This document shows positions 46,546 through 56,689 of a stretch of 64,000 bases of DNA, piece after piece. Under the pieces are notes generated by a model, which made no database searches, was not told where the DNA came from, and worked only from the letters and a program-made list of their open reading frames with translations. How positions within the stretch are numbered: position 1 is the first letter of the stretch; each line of letters begins with the position of its first letter. This DNA comes from Phascolarctos cinereus (taxonomy: Eukaryota > Chordata > Mammalia > Diprotodontia > Phascolarctidae), in the NCBI RefSeq assembly GCF_002099425.1, contig NW_018343964.1, forward strand, positions 4,710,501 to 4,774,500, read 5' to 3'. Made by a program: the position numbers and the translations under genes.

Positions 46546-47525
46546 TATTTTAATAAAAGTTAAATTCGACTCTATCATTTGGCAAATATGGGCTTTTGAA
46601 GGAGGAGCATCTATGGAGTCTCTTAAATTAGTCCACAGGGGTGGCTTTCTACACCCCAGATATAGTATACAGCCCATATAACTTGTGATATAGTGAACAG
46701 AATGAAGAGTCCAGTGGGCTTTGAAAAGGATAAGGCAGTCCTGAAAAGAATGTTTAAGGAACAAGAACAACTATGACCTATGAGAAGGCACTGAAAGAAT
46801 TGTCTAAGCCTAAAACATGTGCAAAAAAAGATCTCAGATTAAATACCATTCCCTCTCTTCACCTAATTCACTCATCCTCCCTCATTCCCATGACTGTCTG
46901 CCCTGTAAAACAACCCAACTGTTTATTAGATATGAGAACTCCCAATTTCTCATTTCCCTTCTGAGATTGCAGAGCCTTGGCAGTATTTTGTTTAAATGCA
47001 TATTGGGAGGCATAACAAGAGAAGCCAAAGGAAATTCATCTCTGACATGAGTTTTCTTTTGTTTTAACCATACTTCTCAATGTTATTTTAGCATATTTGG
47101 ATTGTGGATAGTGTAAGTTTGAATGCCAAGATGAAATTATCCACAACAGGCAAAAATGAATAACTTTATGCAGTATGAATCATGCAGAGAGCAACTAAAT
47201 TCTCAACAGGCAAATTGGCGAAGACAAGCTATGGTGTTTTTGCTTGATTAGAGATGAAGCAGCCTATTTAAGGTGACTGATTTTAGGGTATGAGGTGGAG
47301 CAAAATCAGGAAGGAAATTTACATGAAAGTTACCAAATGTTAAAAACGTTAAAAAAAATCCAATATTGTGCAGGAACTCCATAGTGGGTTGGAAATCAAG
47401 CCTGGTCTAGTTCTCCTTTGAAACTCACCATTTTCCCTCACTATGTGTTGGCCAAGCTATTTTCATTCTCCAATGCATAGATGTATCTTCTTGCCTCCAT
47501 ACATTTTCTCAAATACTACATTTGA
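46546..47525. other. Unique block, candidate conserved segment
   Basis: No repeat recognised. 47,055-47,290 looks unique and of balanced composition ('gcagcctatttaaggtgact'). Confidence 0.4.
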
Positions 47526-47529
47526 TTGT

Positions 47530-47745
47530 GATATGGTTGAGTGGCTAGGGCAGAGGACTTGGAGTCAAGAAGATCTGAGTTTGAATCCTGCTGCAGACAT
47601 TGATTAGCTATGTAACTCTGGGCAAGTCATTTAACTTTCCTGAGCCTCAGTTTCCTCTTCTATAAAATGAGGAGACTGAGAAAGATGGCCGTTGAAGTTC
47701 CCTTCAGTTTAAATCTATGACTCTGTGACCCTATGACTGTATCCA
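47530..47745 (+). mobile_element. CORE-SINE, MIR class
   Basis: 'ggcagaggacttggagtcaa', 'gattagctatgtaactctgg', 'cctcagtttcctcttctat' and 'agtttaaatctatgactctg' show the full order from head to end. Confidence 0.85.
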
Positions 47746-48019
47746 ATGTTATCTTGTTCTGAAGTTCTGGATGAATTTCAAATATCATGCTTCTTCTGTC
47801 CTGGTAGCTCTCATACCTGCAATATGTTCTTCTAGTACACTCAGAACAGTTAGAGTTGTAATGACTTTTTTTTTACCCAAAGTAAATAGTATGAAATATG
47901 CCCATAAATCAATATTTTTTGTAATTTTTTATTTTAAACTTATATATAAAATAAGAAAAGAAAGATGAAACAAATATTAAAACTTAAGTCCAAAATAAGA
48001 AAAAAAATTGCTGTATGCA

Positions 48020-48765
48020 CAGCAGAACATAAAAGAGTATTCAAAATATAGAGCAATACGTTTCCATTTCAAGAAAGCCTATATAATAAATACTATACAT
48101 TGTGTTCAGAGCTGTCTGTCTTTTCTTTACTTGCTCATAGGTTTTATTTTGTCCTCTGCCATGTACTTTACACTTTGGGGTTTTTTCCTCCCTCCCCCTA
48201 AGAAGGCTACAATTAAGCATGGATATATACACATACACACATACATACACATACATGTATATGCCTATATGTACATATAGATTTATATATACACACGTAT
48301 ACATTCATATATACATGTACACATATGTGTACATACACTTATATACACACACATATACATAGACATCTATAGTCATACACATATATGCACACATACATTC
48401 ATATGCATCTATGTAAGACCATACTATATTTGTTTGTGCTCTGTTTTTCTGAAGTAGATAAAATCTTCCTTATAAGTCCAGGTCTTTCCATATTTTCTAA
48501 ATCCACCAACTCATCATTTCCTATACCACAGCAACATTCCACTTTATACTATCTAGTTATTTTAAATAGTCTAAAGCAATATTGATCAATGTGGCTGACA
48601 TATAGTGTAGTTTCCCTATTTTTCTCTTTTGATCAAATCTATTTAGCTTTAACTTTGTCTGAGATCCCGAGTACTACCCTTGCCTTTTTTCCCCTAATAA
48701 ATTCTACTCCTGATCTTTACTTTATGTCTGTGTGTATAAATCAACTTTTACAAACAAATTCAAAA
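48020..48765 (-). mobile_element. LINE-1 3' end joined to endonuclease region
   Basis: On the minus strand, from right to left: 48,765-48,600 holds an ORF2 endonuclease fragment (plus-strand text 'ctttaactttgtctgagatc', 'tactcctgatctttacttta'). 48,590-48,404 holds the very end of ORF2 ('caggtctttccatattttct', 'caactcatcatttcctatac'). 48,400-48,020 is the 3' UTR with its TATACA microsatellite and 'ctaagaaggctacaattaag'. RT and most of the C-terminal half are absent. The same kind of jump occurs in the L1 at 54,293. Confidence 0.65.
48225..48412. repeat. TATACA/CACATA microsatellite in L1 3' UTR
   Basis: About 190 bp of TA- and CA-alternating units. Open frames over it on both strands are artefacts. 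Confidence 0.92.
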
Positions 48766-48942
48766 AAAAAACCAAAACAAATTCACCTGAGTGGGGGCAG
48801 GGAAGAGAGGTTGGTCAGGTGTAGGGGAGATTGAAAATATGCCATGTGATAACCTGTGATATTAATGTGTTAGTCTTAAAAACCAGGTCAGTTGTCTCTA
48901 TGGTGCTGAAGGACAAGTTCTATCACTTGTTGCTAGCTGCTA

Positions 48943-49228
48943 GAAGCAGCTAAGTGAGACAGTGGAAAGAATACTGGGCTTGGAGTTAGAAGATCTGAAT
49001 TCAAATTTAACCTCAGACACTTGCTAGCTGTGTGATCCTGCACAGTTAACTAATTTGTTCAGTTTCATCAACTGTAAAATGGGGGGGGGTGTAATAATTT
49101 TACCTACTTCCTGACATTGTTGTGAGGTTCAAATGAGATAATTTTTTTTATTTTTAGCACTTAGCTATTTAGACACTTAGCACACTGTCTGGCCTGTAGT
49201 AAGTGCTTAATAAAGACTTACTTTCTTC
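48943..49228 (+). mobile_element. MIR-class CORE-SINE
   Basis: Head 'gcagctaagtgagacagtgg', CORE 'cttgctagctgtgtgatcct', then 'taataattttacctacttc' and 'gtaagtgcttaataaagac'. A G run (49,081-49,090) is inside. Confidence 0.88.
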
Positions 49229-49251
49229 CAATAATAGTTATGCAAATTTAA

Positions 49252-49487
49252 TCTTGTTGTTTAGTTGTGTTTGACTATCCAAGACCCCCTTTGGGGCTTT
49301 CTTGGCAAAGGTAATGGATGGCTTGCCATTTCCTTCTCCCACTCATTTTGCAGATGAGGAAATTGAAGCAAACAGGGCTGAGTGACTTGTCTAGGGTAAG
49401 CATATGAGGCCACATTTGAATCTAGAAAGATAAGTCTTCCTGACTTCAGGCCTGGCACTCTATCTACTATACCACCTAGCTGCCCCA
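49252..49487 (-). mobile_element. Mar-1 CORE-SINE
   Basis: Minus strand: tail near the left end ('ggcttgccatttccttctcc'), tRNA-like head complement ending 'ccacctagctgcccc' at about 49,487. A small deletion in the CORE. Confidence 0.87.
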
Positions 49488-49639
49488 AATATAAACACTA
49501 TAGGCCAAAGCTTTGGCTTCCCAATCTCATTATGATGCTAAATGACACTTTGCTTGGCATGACCTGGTTCTGGTGTAAACAGCTATGACAGGAAGTCTAG
49601 TACTTACCCTGCTATGGCCTTGTGATCTGAGGCTTCTTA

Positions 49640-50025
49640 ATCTTAAATAGTGTGGTATAGTGGTTAGAGTGCTGGGCTTGGAGTAACAAGCTTTGGGTTC
49701 AAATCCTATAACAAACATCTTAGCTATGTTATTAATCATTGCCAAATCATTTTACATTTATATATAACATGTACATCCAAGTGCTGTTGTGAGTATCAAA
49801 TGAGATAAAATTTGTAAAGTGATTAGGACAGGGCATGGTACATAGTAGGCACTTAATAAATTCGTATTTCCTTCCTTCCCTCCTTCCTTCCTTCCTTCCT
49901 CTCAGAGCCTCAGTTTCTTGATTCGTATAATGGGCACAGTAATATTCTATCTACCGCACCGGGCTGTTGTGAGAAAATTACTTTGTAAACCTTAAAGCAC
50001 TATATAAATCAAGTTCTTTATTAGA
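49640..50025 (+). mobile_element. MIR-class SINE plus a second 3' half
   Basis: 49,645-49,865 is a full-order copy ('ggtatagtggttagagtgct' ... 'ggcacttaataaatt'). A CCTT microsatellite follows (49,868-49,902). 49,905-50,025 is another 3' half ('agcctcagtttcttgattcg', 'gcactatataaatcaagtt'). Confidence 0.8.
49868..49902. repeat. (CCTT)n microsatellite
   Basis: About nine units with one irregular unit, between two SINE pieces. Confidence 0.92.
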
Positions 50026-50705
50026 CAGGGCAGAAGAGCAGTAGAATTAAATAAGCATACATGTAGTCCTGTGAGATGAGCTAATGGTCAGTGGAAGTGG
50101 AGAGGATTACTGAGAGGCAACAACCCTAATGATCTATTGTAAACTATTAATCACTAAAAAAAAAAAACCCCCCCATAATGAAATATAAAGCAAACAGAAA
50201 ATAATTAATTTGGGGATTCATCAGTAAGCTCTAATTTAATAGTGTATCCTCACCCCACCTTTCCTATTTGCTTTTTGTGATAATTAACTTTTCTGGACAT
50301 TTAGGCACAGAATTACAGAGAAGAATTTCAGAAAGGGATTTCAAAGACTTCTGGTCTTCCACATCATGTACCTGATTGCTCTGAAAGGCACCCAAAAAGT
50401 GCTTTTCAAATTATTGAAACTGATGCTCTAAGTTAGCAGTTCCTGACACTTTGGAACTTACATTTGGTGGTCATTTGTGTCTTTCTCTTCCCTCTTGCTC
50501 CCTCAAGGTATGCAATATGATAGAGTGCACTAAAGAATTAAACTAAAATTTATTTCAATCTGAAAATTTAGGGATACACTATGATATTTAGGGGTACCCT
50601 GGTGTGACACAAAAATAGGGCATATAATCACTGAGATAAACCAATCACTTTAGAAGATTCTCTAGTCTAATATTTCTCAACCTGTGCTACACCCTGACAT
50701 ACCTA
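50026..50705. other. No recognised feature
   Basis: AT-rich and unique-looking, with an A/C homopolymer pair at 50,157-50,174. Confidence 0.4.
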
Positions 50706-50709
50706 TGCA

Positions 50710-51285
50710 TGACCAAATCTTAACAAGCATTTATTAAACACCTGCTATGTGCCAGGCATTATGCTAAGTGTTGAGGATACAAAACTATAAAATTTCCTAT
50801 TCTCAAAGAACTTGAAAACTAATGGGGGAAACAACATGCAAATGTTTCTGTAAAAACAAGCTGTGTGTATGTGTATAAATATAAATATATATATATATAC
50901 ATATATACATATATATATGCATGTGTATATATATATATAGTGTATACATATAATATATATAATATATATATGTATGAATATGATAAAATGGAAATAATTA
51001 ACAAAGGGAAAACACTAGCATTAAGTGGGATTGGGAAACACTTTTTATAGAAGGTAGGACTTTAGCTGAGACTTGAAGAGATCCAAAGAAGTTAGGAGGT
51101 GGAGATAAGGAAGGAGACAGTTTTAGAAATGAGGATGCCTGGAAGTTAGAAGGTACCAATAGGGGAGAAGAGAGTTCTAAACAAGTGAAAATGTCCAGAG
51201 TCAAAAGATGGAATATCTATAGCTCAAGGAACAGTAAAGAAACCAGTGTCACTGGATCAGAAAGTACAGTGGGTGAGGTGTTAGA
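50710..51285 (+). repeat. Long old mammalian repeat
   Basis: Starts 'catttattaaacacctgcta', 'tgtgccaggcattatgcta', then 'ctaatgggggaaacaacatg', a TA/TG microsatellite (50,862-50,976), 'gcattaagtgggattggg', 'ggactttagctgagacttg' and 'accagtgtcactggatcag'. Copies at 13,750, 19,520 and 400 share parts of this order. No protein-coding sequence. I do not know the library name. Confidence 0.65.
50862..50976. repeat. TA/TG microsatellite
   Basis: Mixed TA, TATG and TGTA units within the old repeat. The Tyr/Ile-rich frames on both strands come from it. Confidence 0.92.
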
Positions 51286-51289
51286 TCAT

Positions 51290-51448
51290 CATGGTTATCT
51301 ATCATCCCATTCTCCTAAATCCTAAATCCTGACTCTGACCTTAAATAAGTCATTTAACTTCTGAATCTCAGTTTTCATATCTGTGAAAGGTGGGAGTTGG
51401 ACTAGATGATCTCCAAGGACCCTTTCAAGTTTAAATTCTATGATCCAT
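51290..51448 (+). mobile_element. CORE-SINE 3' part
   Basis: 'aataagtcatttaacttctg', 'ggactagatgatctccaagg' and 'ttaaattctatgatcc'. The head is lost. Confidence 0.75.
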
Positions 51449-52140
51449 GGACTGCTATCACCTCACCTCTGAATATTCTTCCTTAAGCTAAACAAATGAA
51501 ATTTTTTCAATTAATTTTTTTTTCAGTTCCCAGGTCATATTTTCTAGAGTGTTGTTCTGTTTTACATTGTTTTTTAGCATGCTTCACCCTTTTCAAGTTG
51601 TAGTGACCCAAGTTGGGTTCAGTGTTTGTTTATTATTGGAGAAATCTCTGGGTAAAGTGTTTCTCTATACTTAACACTGCTCTTGAGGCTCAAACATCAC
51701 AGCTTTGACAGTACAGTTATAGTACTGGTTCACAACCAGTGTACAGTTCTAAAACCCAATATAATTTACATTTTCTGCTTTTGTTATGGGGTGGGGCTAG
51801 GGAACAAAATGGATATCATAGATCTCCTTCCTTTCAAGTGAAACTATGATGGGTGGTAGGGACAAATAAGTTCCTTTGGAGGAACAGCAAGGAATCTTGT
51901 TACCCATAGAAAATTATATCGATTTGGCTCAACGCCCTTAAATAGATATTTGGTGCAACTGTTTGGCTATACATAATCAAATGTACAAAAAGGAAGAAAA
52001 CAAAAAACTTTCCCTTGTTCTTTTTTTTCCACTAAAAATTCAACAAATTGTTTCATTTAATTCTTTCAATTACTCCATTCAACAAATATTTATAAGCACT
52101 AACTCTCTTCTTCACTTTAATAACCTATGAATTCTAATCA
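51449..52140. other. No recognised feature
   Basis: Unassigned unique-looking sequence. Confidence 0.4.
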
Positions 52141-52144
52141 AATT

Positions 52145-52600
52145 AGACCATGTATTGCTCCTTGATATTGTCTTATCCTCTCCCACCTCTCTGCATACAC
52201 AGAAGCCAATATCCCCTGGAATATATACCTCTTCTGCATTTTAACTTAATAAAATCTTCATTACCTAATTTAGGTATTACATCTTTCATGAAGTTTTCCT
52301 TGATTCCTGCCCCCTTCCCCTATGCCCAGTTGGCTTCTTCCTTCTCAAATTTTCCTATATTTTGTCCTGGTTTCCCTATTTCCAATATCCTCTTCTAGTT
52401 ATACCATGCCCATTTGTGTATATATCCTTCCCCTAGTAGTTTGTAAGTATAGTGACTGGTATATTGTAAGAGCTTAATAAATACTTGTTGGTTGACTGAG
52501 GGAACAACTATGCTAGTTTTCATTTTTGTATCTTTAGTGCCTGGATGGATATACTGCTCATTGCAAATGCTTAATAAATGTTTATTGAGTTGAGCTGAAT
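52145..52600 (+). mobile_element. Two L2 3' ends in tandem
   Basis: The first ends near 52,500 ('agcttaataaatacttgttg'). The second is a short end near 52,600 ('aatgcttaataaatgtttat'). Both are on the plus strand. Confidence 0.7.
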
Positions 52601-53075
52601 TTCAAGGCACTTTGATAAATTGGCTGAGTGCTGGACAGAGTTTATGTAGTTCAGTAGAAATGATCTATACAAAAACTCCCACCTTCATTCTTGGCTCTTG
52701 CCAACAGAGAAAGGAGACTTATCAGTGTATCAGACTGCACAATGTCATGCAGACTTGTTAACTGGCTACCAAAATAATAGATTTGGAGGAAAGCCCAATT
52801 TTATCTGAGGTCATAAACCCACAAATAGAAATTATAAAGCTGGGCACAAGACTAATTCACTTTATTTGTTTGTTGTTTAATTTGGCCCCTACCAGAGCCA
52901 ACCCCTTGTCCGTGAGGTTGAAGTTAAAGGATCTAACAGCTGTTTTTGTAGCGCTGCTGATTTTCTGCAGCTGAAGTAGCTTTTTTTTTTCTTCACTTGG
53001 TTTCCATTCTAAGCCAAATGCTATGACCACGGTGAGTTAGGAAAATGCATACATATTTCAGCCAAGGATTCTGGG
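52601..53075. other. Unique block, candidate conserved segment
   Basis: 52,640-53,040 shows no repeat phrases, balanced composition and motifs such as 'gcgctgctgattttctgcag'. A candidate for conserved non-coding sequence. Confidence 0.4.
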
Positions 53076-53088
53076 GTTAAGTAGGATT

Positions 53089-53363
53089 GTTGCTGTTGTT
53101 GTTGTTGTTGTTGTTTTTCAGTAATTTTTCAGTAACATCCAACTCTTCATGATCTCATTTGGGGTTTTCTTGGCAAAGATACTGGCATGGTTTGCCATTT
53201 CCTTCTCCAGTTCATTTTACAGATGAAGAAACTGAGGCAAACAAGGTTAAGTGATTTGCCTAAGGTCACACAGGTAGTGTCCAAGGACAGATTTGAACTC
53301 AGGAAGGTGAATCTTTCTGACTCCAGGCCAGGCACTCAATCCACTATGCCACCTAGCTGCGTC
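53089..53363 (-). mobile_element. Mar-1 CORE-SINE with imperfect TSD
   Basis: Minus-strand copy with a (GTT)n run at its 3' tip (53,091-53,115), RTE-like tail, CORE and head complement ending near 53,361. Flanked by TAAGTAGGATT (53,078-53,088) and TAAGAAGGATT (53,364-53,374), identical at 10 of 11. Confidence 0.92.
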
Positions 53364-53374
53364 TAAGAAGGATT

Positions 53375-54004
53375 AAGTTTCATCAATAAAATCTTGAACC
53401 CAAACACACTGATTCTGAAAATCCTTCTCCTTGAATTCAAAATAATATTTTGTGACATATAGACTATGCTATCAGGTCTGATGGAGAGCTTTAACTGAAA
53501 ACAACTTGATTATTTTTACAGGTGAGTACTACATAATAAGATGAAGACATGGATGTCATTGTATGGCATGGATGATGTACACCTCATGTTTTATTTCCCA
53601 TTTGAGTTATTCAAATTGGAGCTTAACTCTATGTTCCAGATGCTTGGCAAATAACAAAGGGATATATCCCCCATGTATTCTACAGAAGGACTATTTATCC
53701 TATGACTTCAATCATTATTAACAGAATAGCTTAATATCTAGCAAACATTCCACAATTGATTCCTTATCTGTAAAGTGAATAGGAAATAATGCTATTATTA
53801 ACAGTAGCCTAATCAAAAAGTAATTTTTTGTCATAATCTTAACATTATTTTGGTAGTTGTATAACCATCTACTTTTGGGAAAGAGAATAAAGGTAACTCA
53901 GACACATCTCTTTAAGGACAATATACTGGAAAGTTTTCGTAAGTCAAGGACTTTACCAAAAGAAAAGAGCTATTAGTGAAATATTTTGATAGGAGGCTCA
54001 GTGA

Positions 54005-54042
<38 letters not shown>

Positions 54043-54290
54043 GAGTGTGTGTGCATGTGTGTGTCTACACATGCATGTGTGTGTGTTGATAGATATTTGA
54101 TCTTATTATTTTATGAATTTCCCTTCCCTTTGCTCATGAGGTTGCAACCAACCATTCCAAACTTTCCTATTATAAAGAACTGTTCATATATCTCAATAAA
54201 TCTCCCATGGTGAATATTCTCATGTATCAGATGACTTTCTTTGGTGATTTAATGTTTCACGGATTCAATTTCAACACTCAGGATGTCTGT
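53375..54290. other. Unassigned, with (GT)n at 53,999-54,087
   Basis: The GT microsatellite is interrupted by GC, GA and CA steps. Otherwise nothing recognised before the L1 5' end. Confidence 0.5.
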
Positions 54291-55052
54291 AGTGGAGCCA
54301 ACATGATGGAATAGAGGAAGGACCCAGTGGACCTTTCCCAACATTTCCCTCCAAACACTTTTAAAACAACACCTCAAATCAATATCTAGGGTAGCAGAGC
54401 TAACAAATGGTCATGGTGAGACATTCTTCTGGTTCAAGACAACTTGGGAGGAGGGAAGGAAACATCTGTGACATGGGGGTGGAGGCTGGCCTGGAGATGG
54501 ACACAATACCAGTGGGACTAGATGGCGGCAAAAAAAGCAACAGAAACTTTAGGAGCTTTCAAGTCATAGATGGTAAGGAGACATGGAAACTAGTCAGAAG
54601 AAGATTACACAGGGGACTCTTATGCTAGCACTGGTTGCAAGACTGGAGGCTGTTTGGGAATTCCATTACCTCTACTCACTTTTAAGTCACAGTTCAAGGG
54701 CAGAGAGGAACAATTTCAGTCACAAGGGATCAGGAACCCTAAAGAGTAGTACTGCTTCCAGTTCCAAGGGAGAAGACTTGAAGAACAGTATTGAATGCAA
54801 TCCAAAGAAATAAGAATCCTTTCTTGGGTAAGGACCAGAGCATAGACTAGTAGAATAGTTATAATACCTTTCCCCCAGATCACACCACATTGGAATTACT
54901 GGAAACTTCCAAAGTCCCAGAACTAGCTCTGAAAACAGAAGTGAAAGAAAGCTAAAAACTTGGGACAGCATCTTTGCCTCTTCCTTCCTTCCCCCAGTCT
55001 GGAATATAGATAACTTTAACATAAATTCAAAGTCAAGAAATAGAGTGGTAAA

Positions 55053-56105
55053 ATGAGCAACAACAACAAAAAGAATCTGACCCTAAAAAGCTCTTATGGT
55101 GACAGGAAAGAGCAAGACATAAACTCAGAAGAAGACAATGAAGTAATAACAGCTACAAGCAAAGACCCAAAGACAAATGTGAACTGGACACAAGCCAAAC
55201 AAGAATTCCTGGAAGAGCTTAAAAAACTATTTTCTAAATCAAATAAGAGTGGTATGGTAGCAAAGGAAGAAAATTATGAAAAGACAATTAACAACCTGGT
55301 AAAAGAGGCACAAAAATAATAAAGAAAATACCTTTAAAAACTATCACACAAATGGTAAAAGAGGTACAAAATGTCACTGATAAAAATATCTCTTAAAAAG
55401 CGGAATTGGCCAAATGGGGAAAAAAGATGAAAAAAAGCTCACTGAAGAAAATAATTCCTTAAAAATTAGAATTAAGGAAGCAGAAGCTAATGACTCCATG
55501 AGACATCAAGTAACAATAAAACAAGGTCAAAAAATGAAAAAATAGAAAACGTGAAATATCTCACCACAAAAACAACTGACCTGGAAAATAGATTGAGGAG
55601 AGATAATTTAAGAATTATTGGACTTCCTGATAGCCATGATCAAAACAGAGCCTAGAAATTATATTTCAAGAAATTATCAAGGAAGACTGCCTTGATAACC
55701 TAGAATGAGAGGATAAAATAAAAATGGAAAGAATCCACTAGTTTTCACCTAAAAGTGTTCCCTAAATGAAAACTTCTAGGAATATTATAGCTAAATTCTG
55801 GAGCTCTCAGGTGAAAGAGAAAATATTTCAAGCAGTCAGAAAGAAACCATTCAAATATTGTAGAGCCACACTCGGAATCACACAAGATTTAGCAGATACC
55901 ACATTAAGGGAGTGAAGGGCTTGGAAATTATGAAGGGAAAAGAACTAGGATTATAACCAAGAATAACATACCCAGCAAAACTGAATATTATCCTTTAAAG
56001 GAAAAAAATAGATATTTAATGAAATAGAGCAGTTTTAAATATTCCTGATGAAAAGACTAGAGCTGAATAGAAAATTTACTTTCAAATATAAGACTCAAAA
56101 GAAGC
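55053..56105 (+). pseudogene. L1 ORF1, decayed
   Basis: The start codon at 55,053 is supported by its position after the 5' UTR and by 88 open codons (MSNNNKKNLTLKSS...). The N-terminus is acidic and Lys-rich, then comes a coiled coil with stops. 'DLENRLRRDNLRIIGLPDS' (near 55,580) begins the RRM. The C-terminal domain follows near 55,830-56,000. The length of about 350 codons fits L1 ORF1p. Confidence 0.8.
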
Positions 56106-56689
56106 ATAAAAAGGTAAACCTAAAAGAGAAATTAGAAGGGACTCAATAATGTTAAACTGTTCACATTTCCTATTATGGGAAGATGATAGACATAACTTCC
56201 AAGAACTTTATCATTATTAGAGCAGTTAGCAGAATTCTACATAGACAGAGGGTACAAGAATGAGTCAATTATGTTGGGATGAGGTAAAAAAAAGTATGGG
56301 TGGGAAAGAGGGATTCTAAGGGAGAAGAGGGAAGGGAGAGGAAGAATAGGAAAATTATCTCACAAAAAAGTGGCACACAAGGAAGAGCTTTTACAGAGGA
56401 GGGGCTAATGGTGGTGGTAGTGGTGGGGTGATAGGCAATACTTGAACCTCACCCTCATCTAAGTTGGTTCAAAGAGGGAAAAGTATATACATATGCATTT
56501 GGTTATAGAAATCTATCTCACCCAACAGGGAAGTAGAAGGGGAAGAGGATAAGAGAAAGAGGGAGGTGATAAAAAGGAAGGCAGATAAAGAAAGGCACTG
56601 ATCAGAAACAGAACAGACTTTGGAGGAAAAGAGAGGAAAGAACAATAAGAAGAAACAGAAGAAAATGGTATAGAGGGAAATGCACAGTT

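Noticed and set aside
48008-48304. Overlapping frames on both strands
   Set aside because: They come from L1 3' UTR and its TATACA microsatellite.
54407-54628. 73-codon frame before the L1 ORF1
   Set aside because: It lies in the L1 5' UTR and has no counterpart in known L1 proteins.
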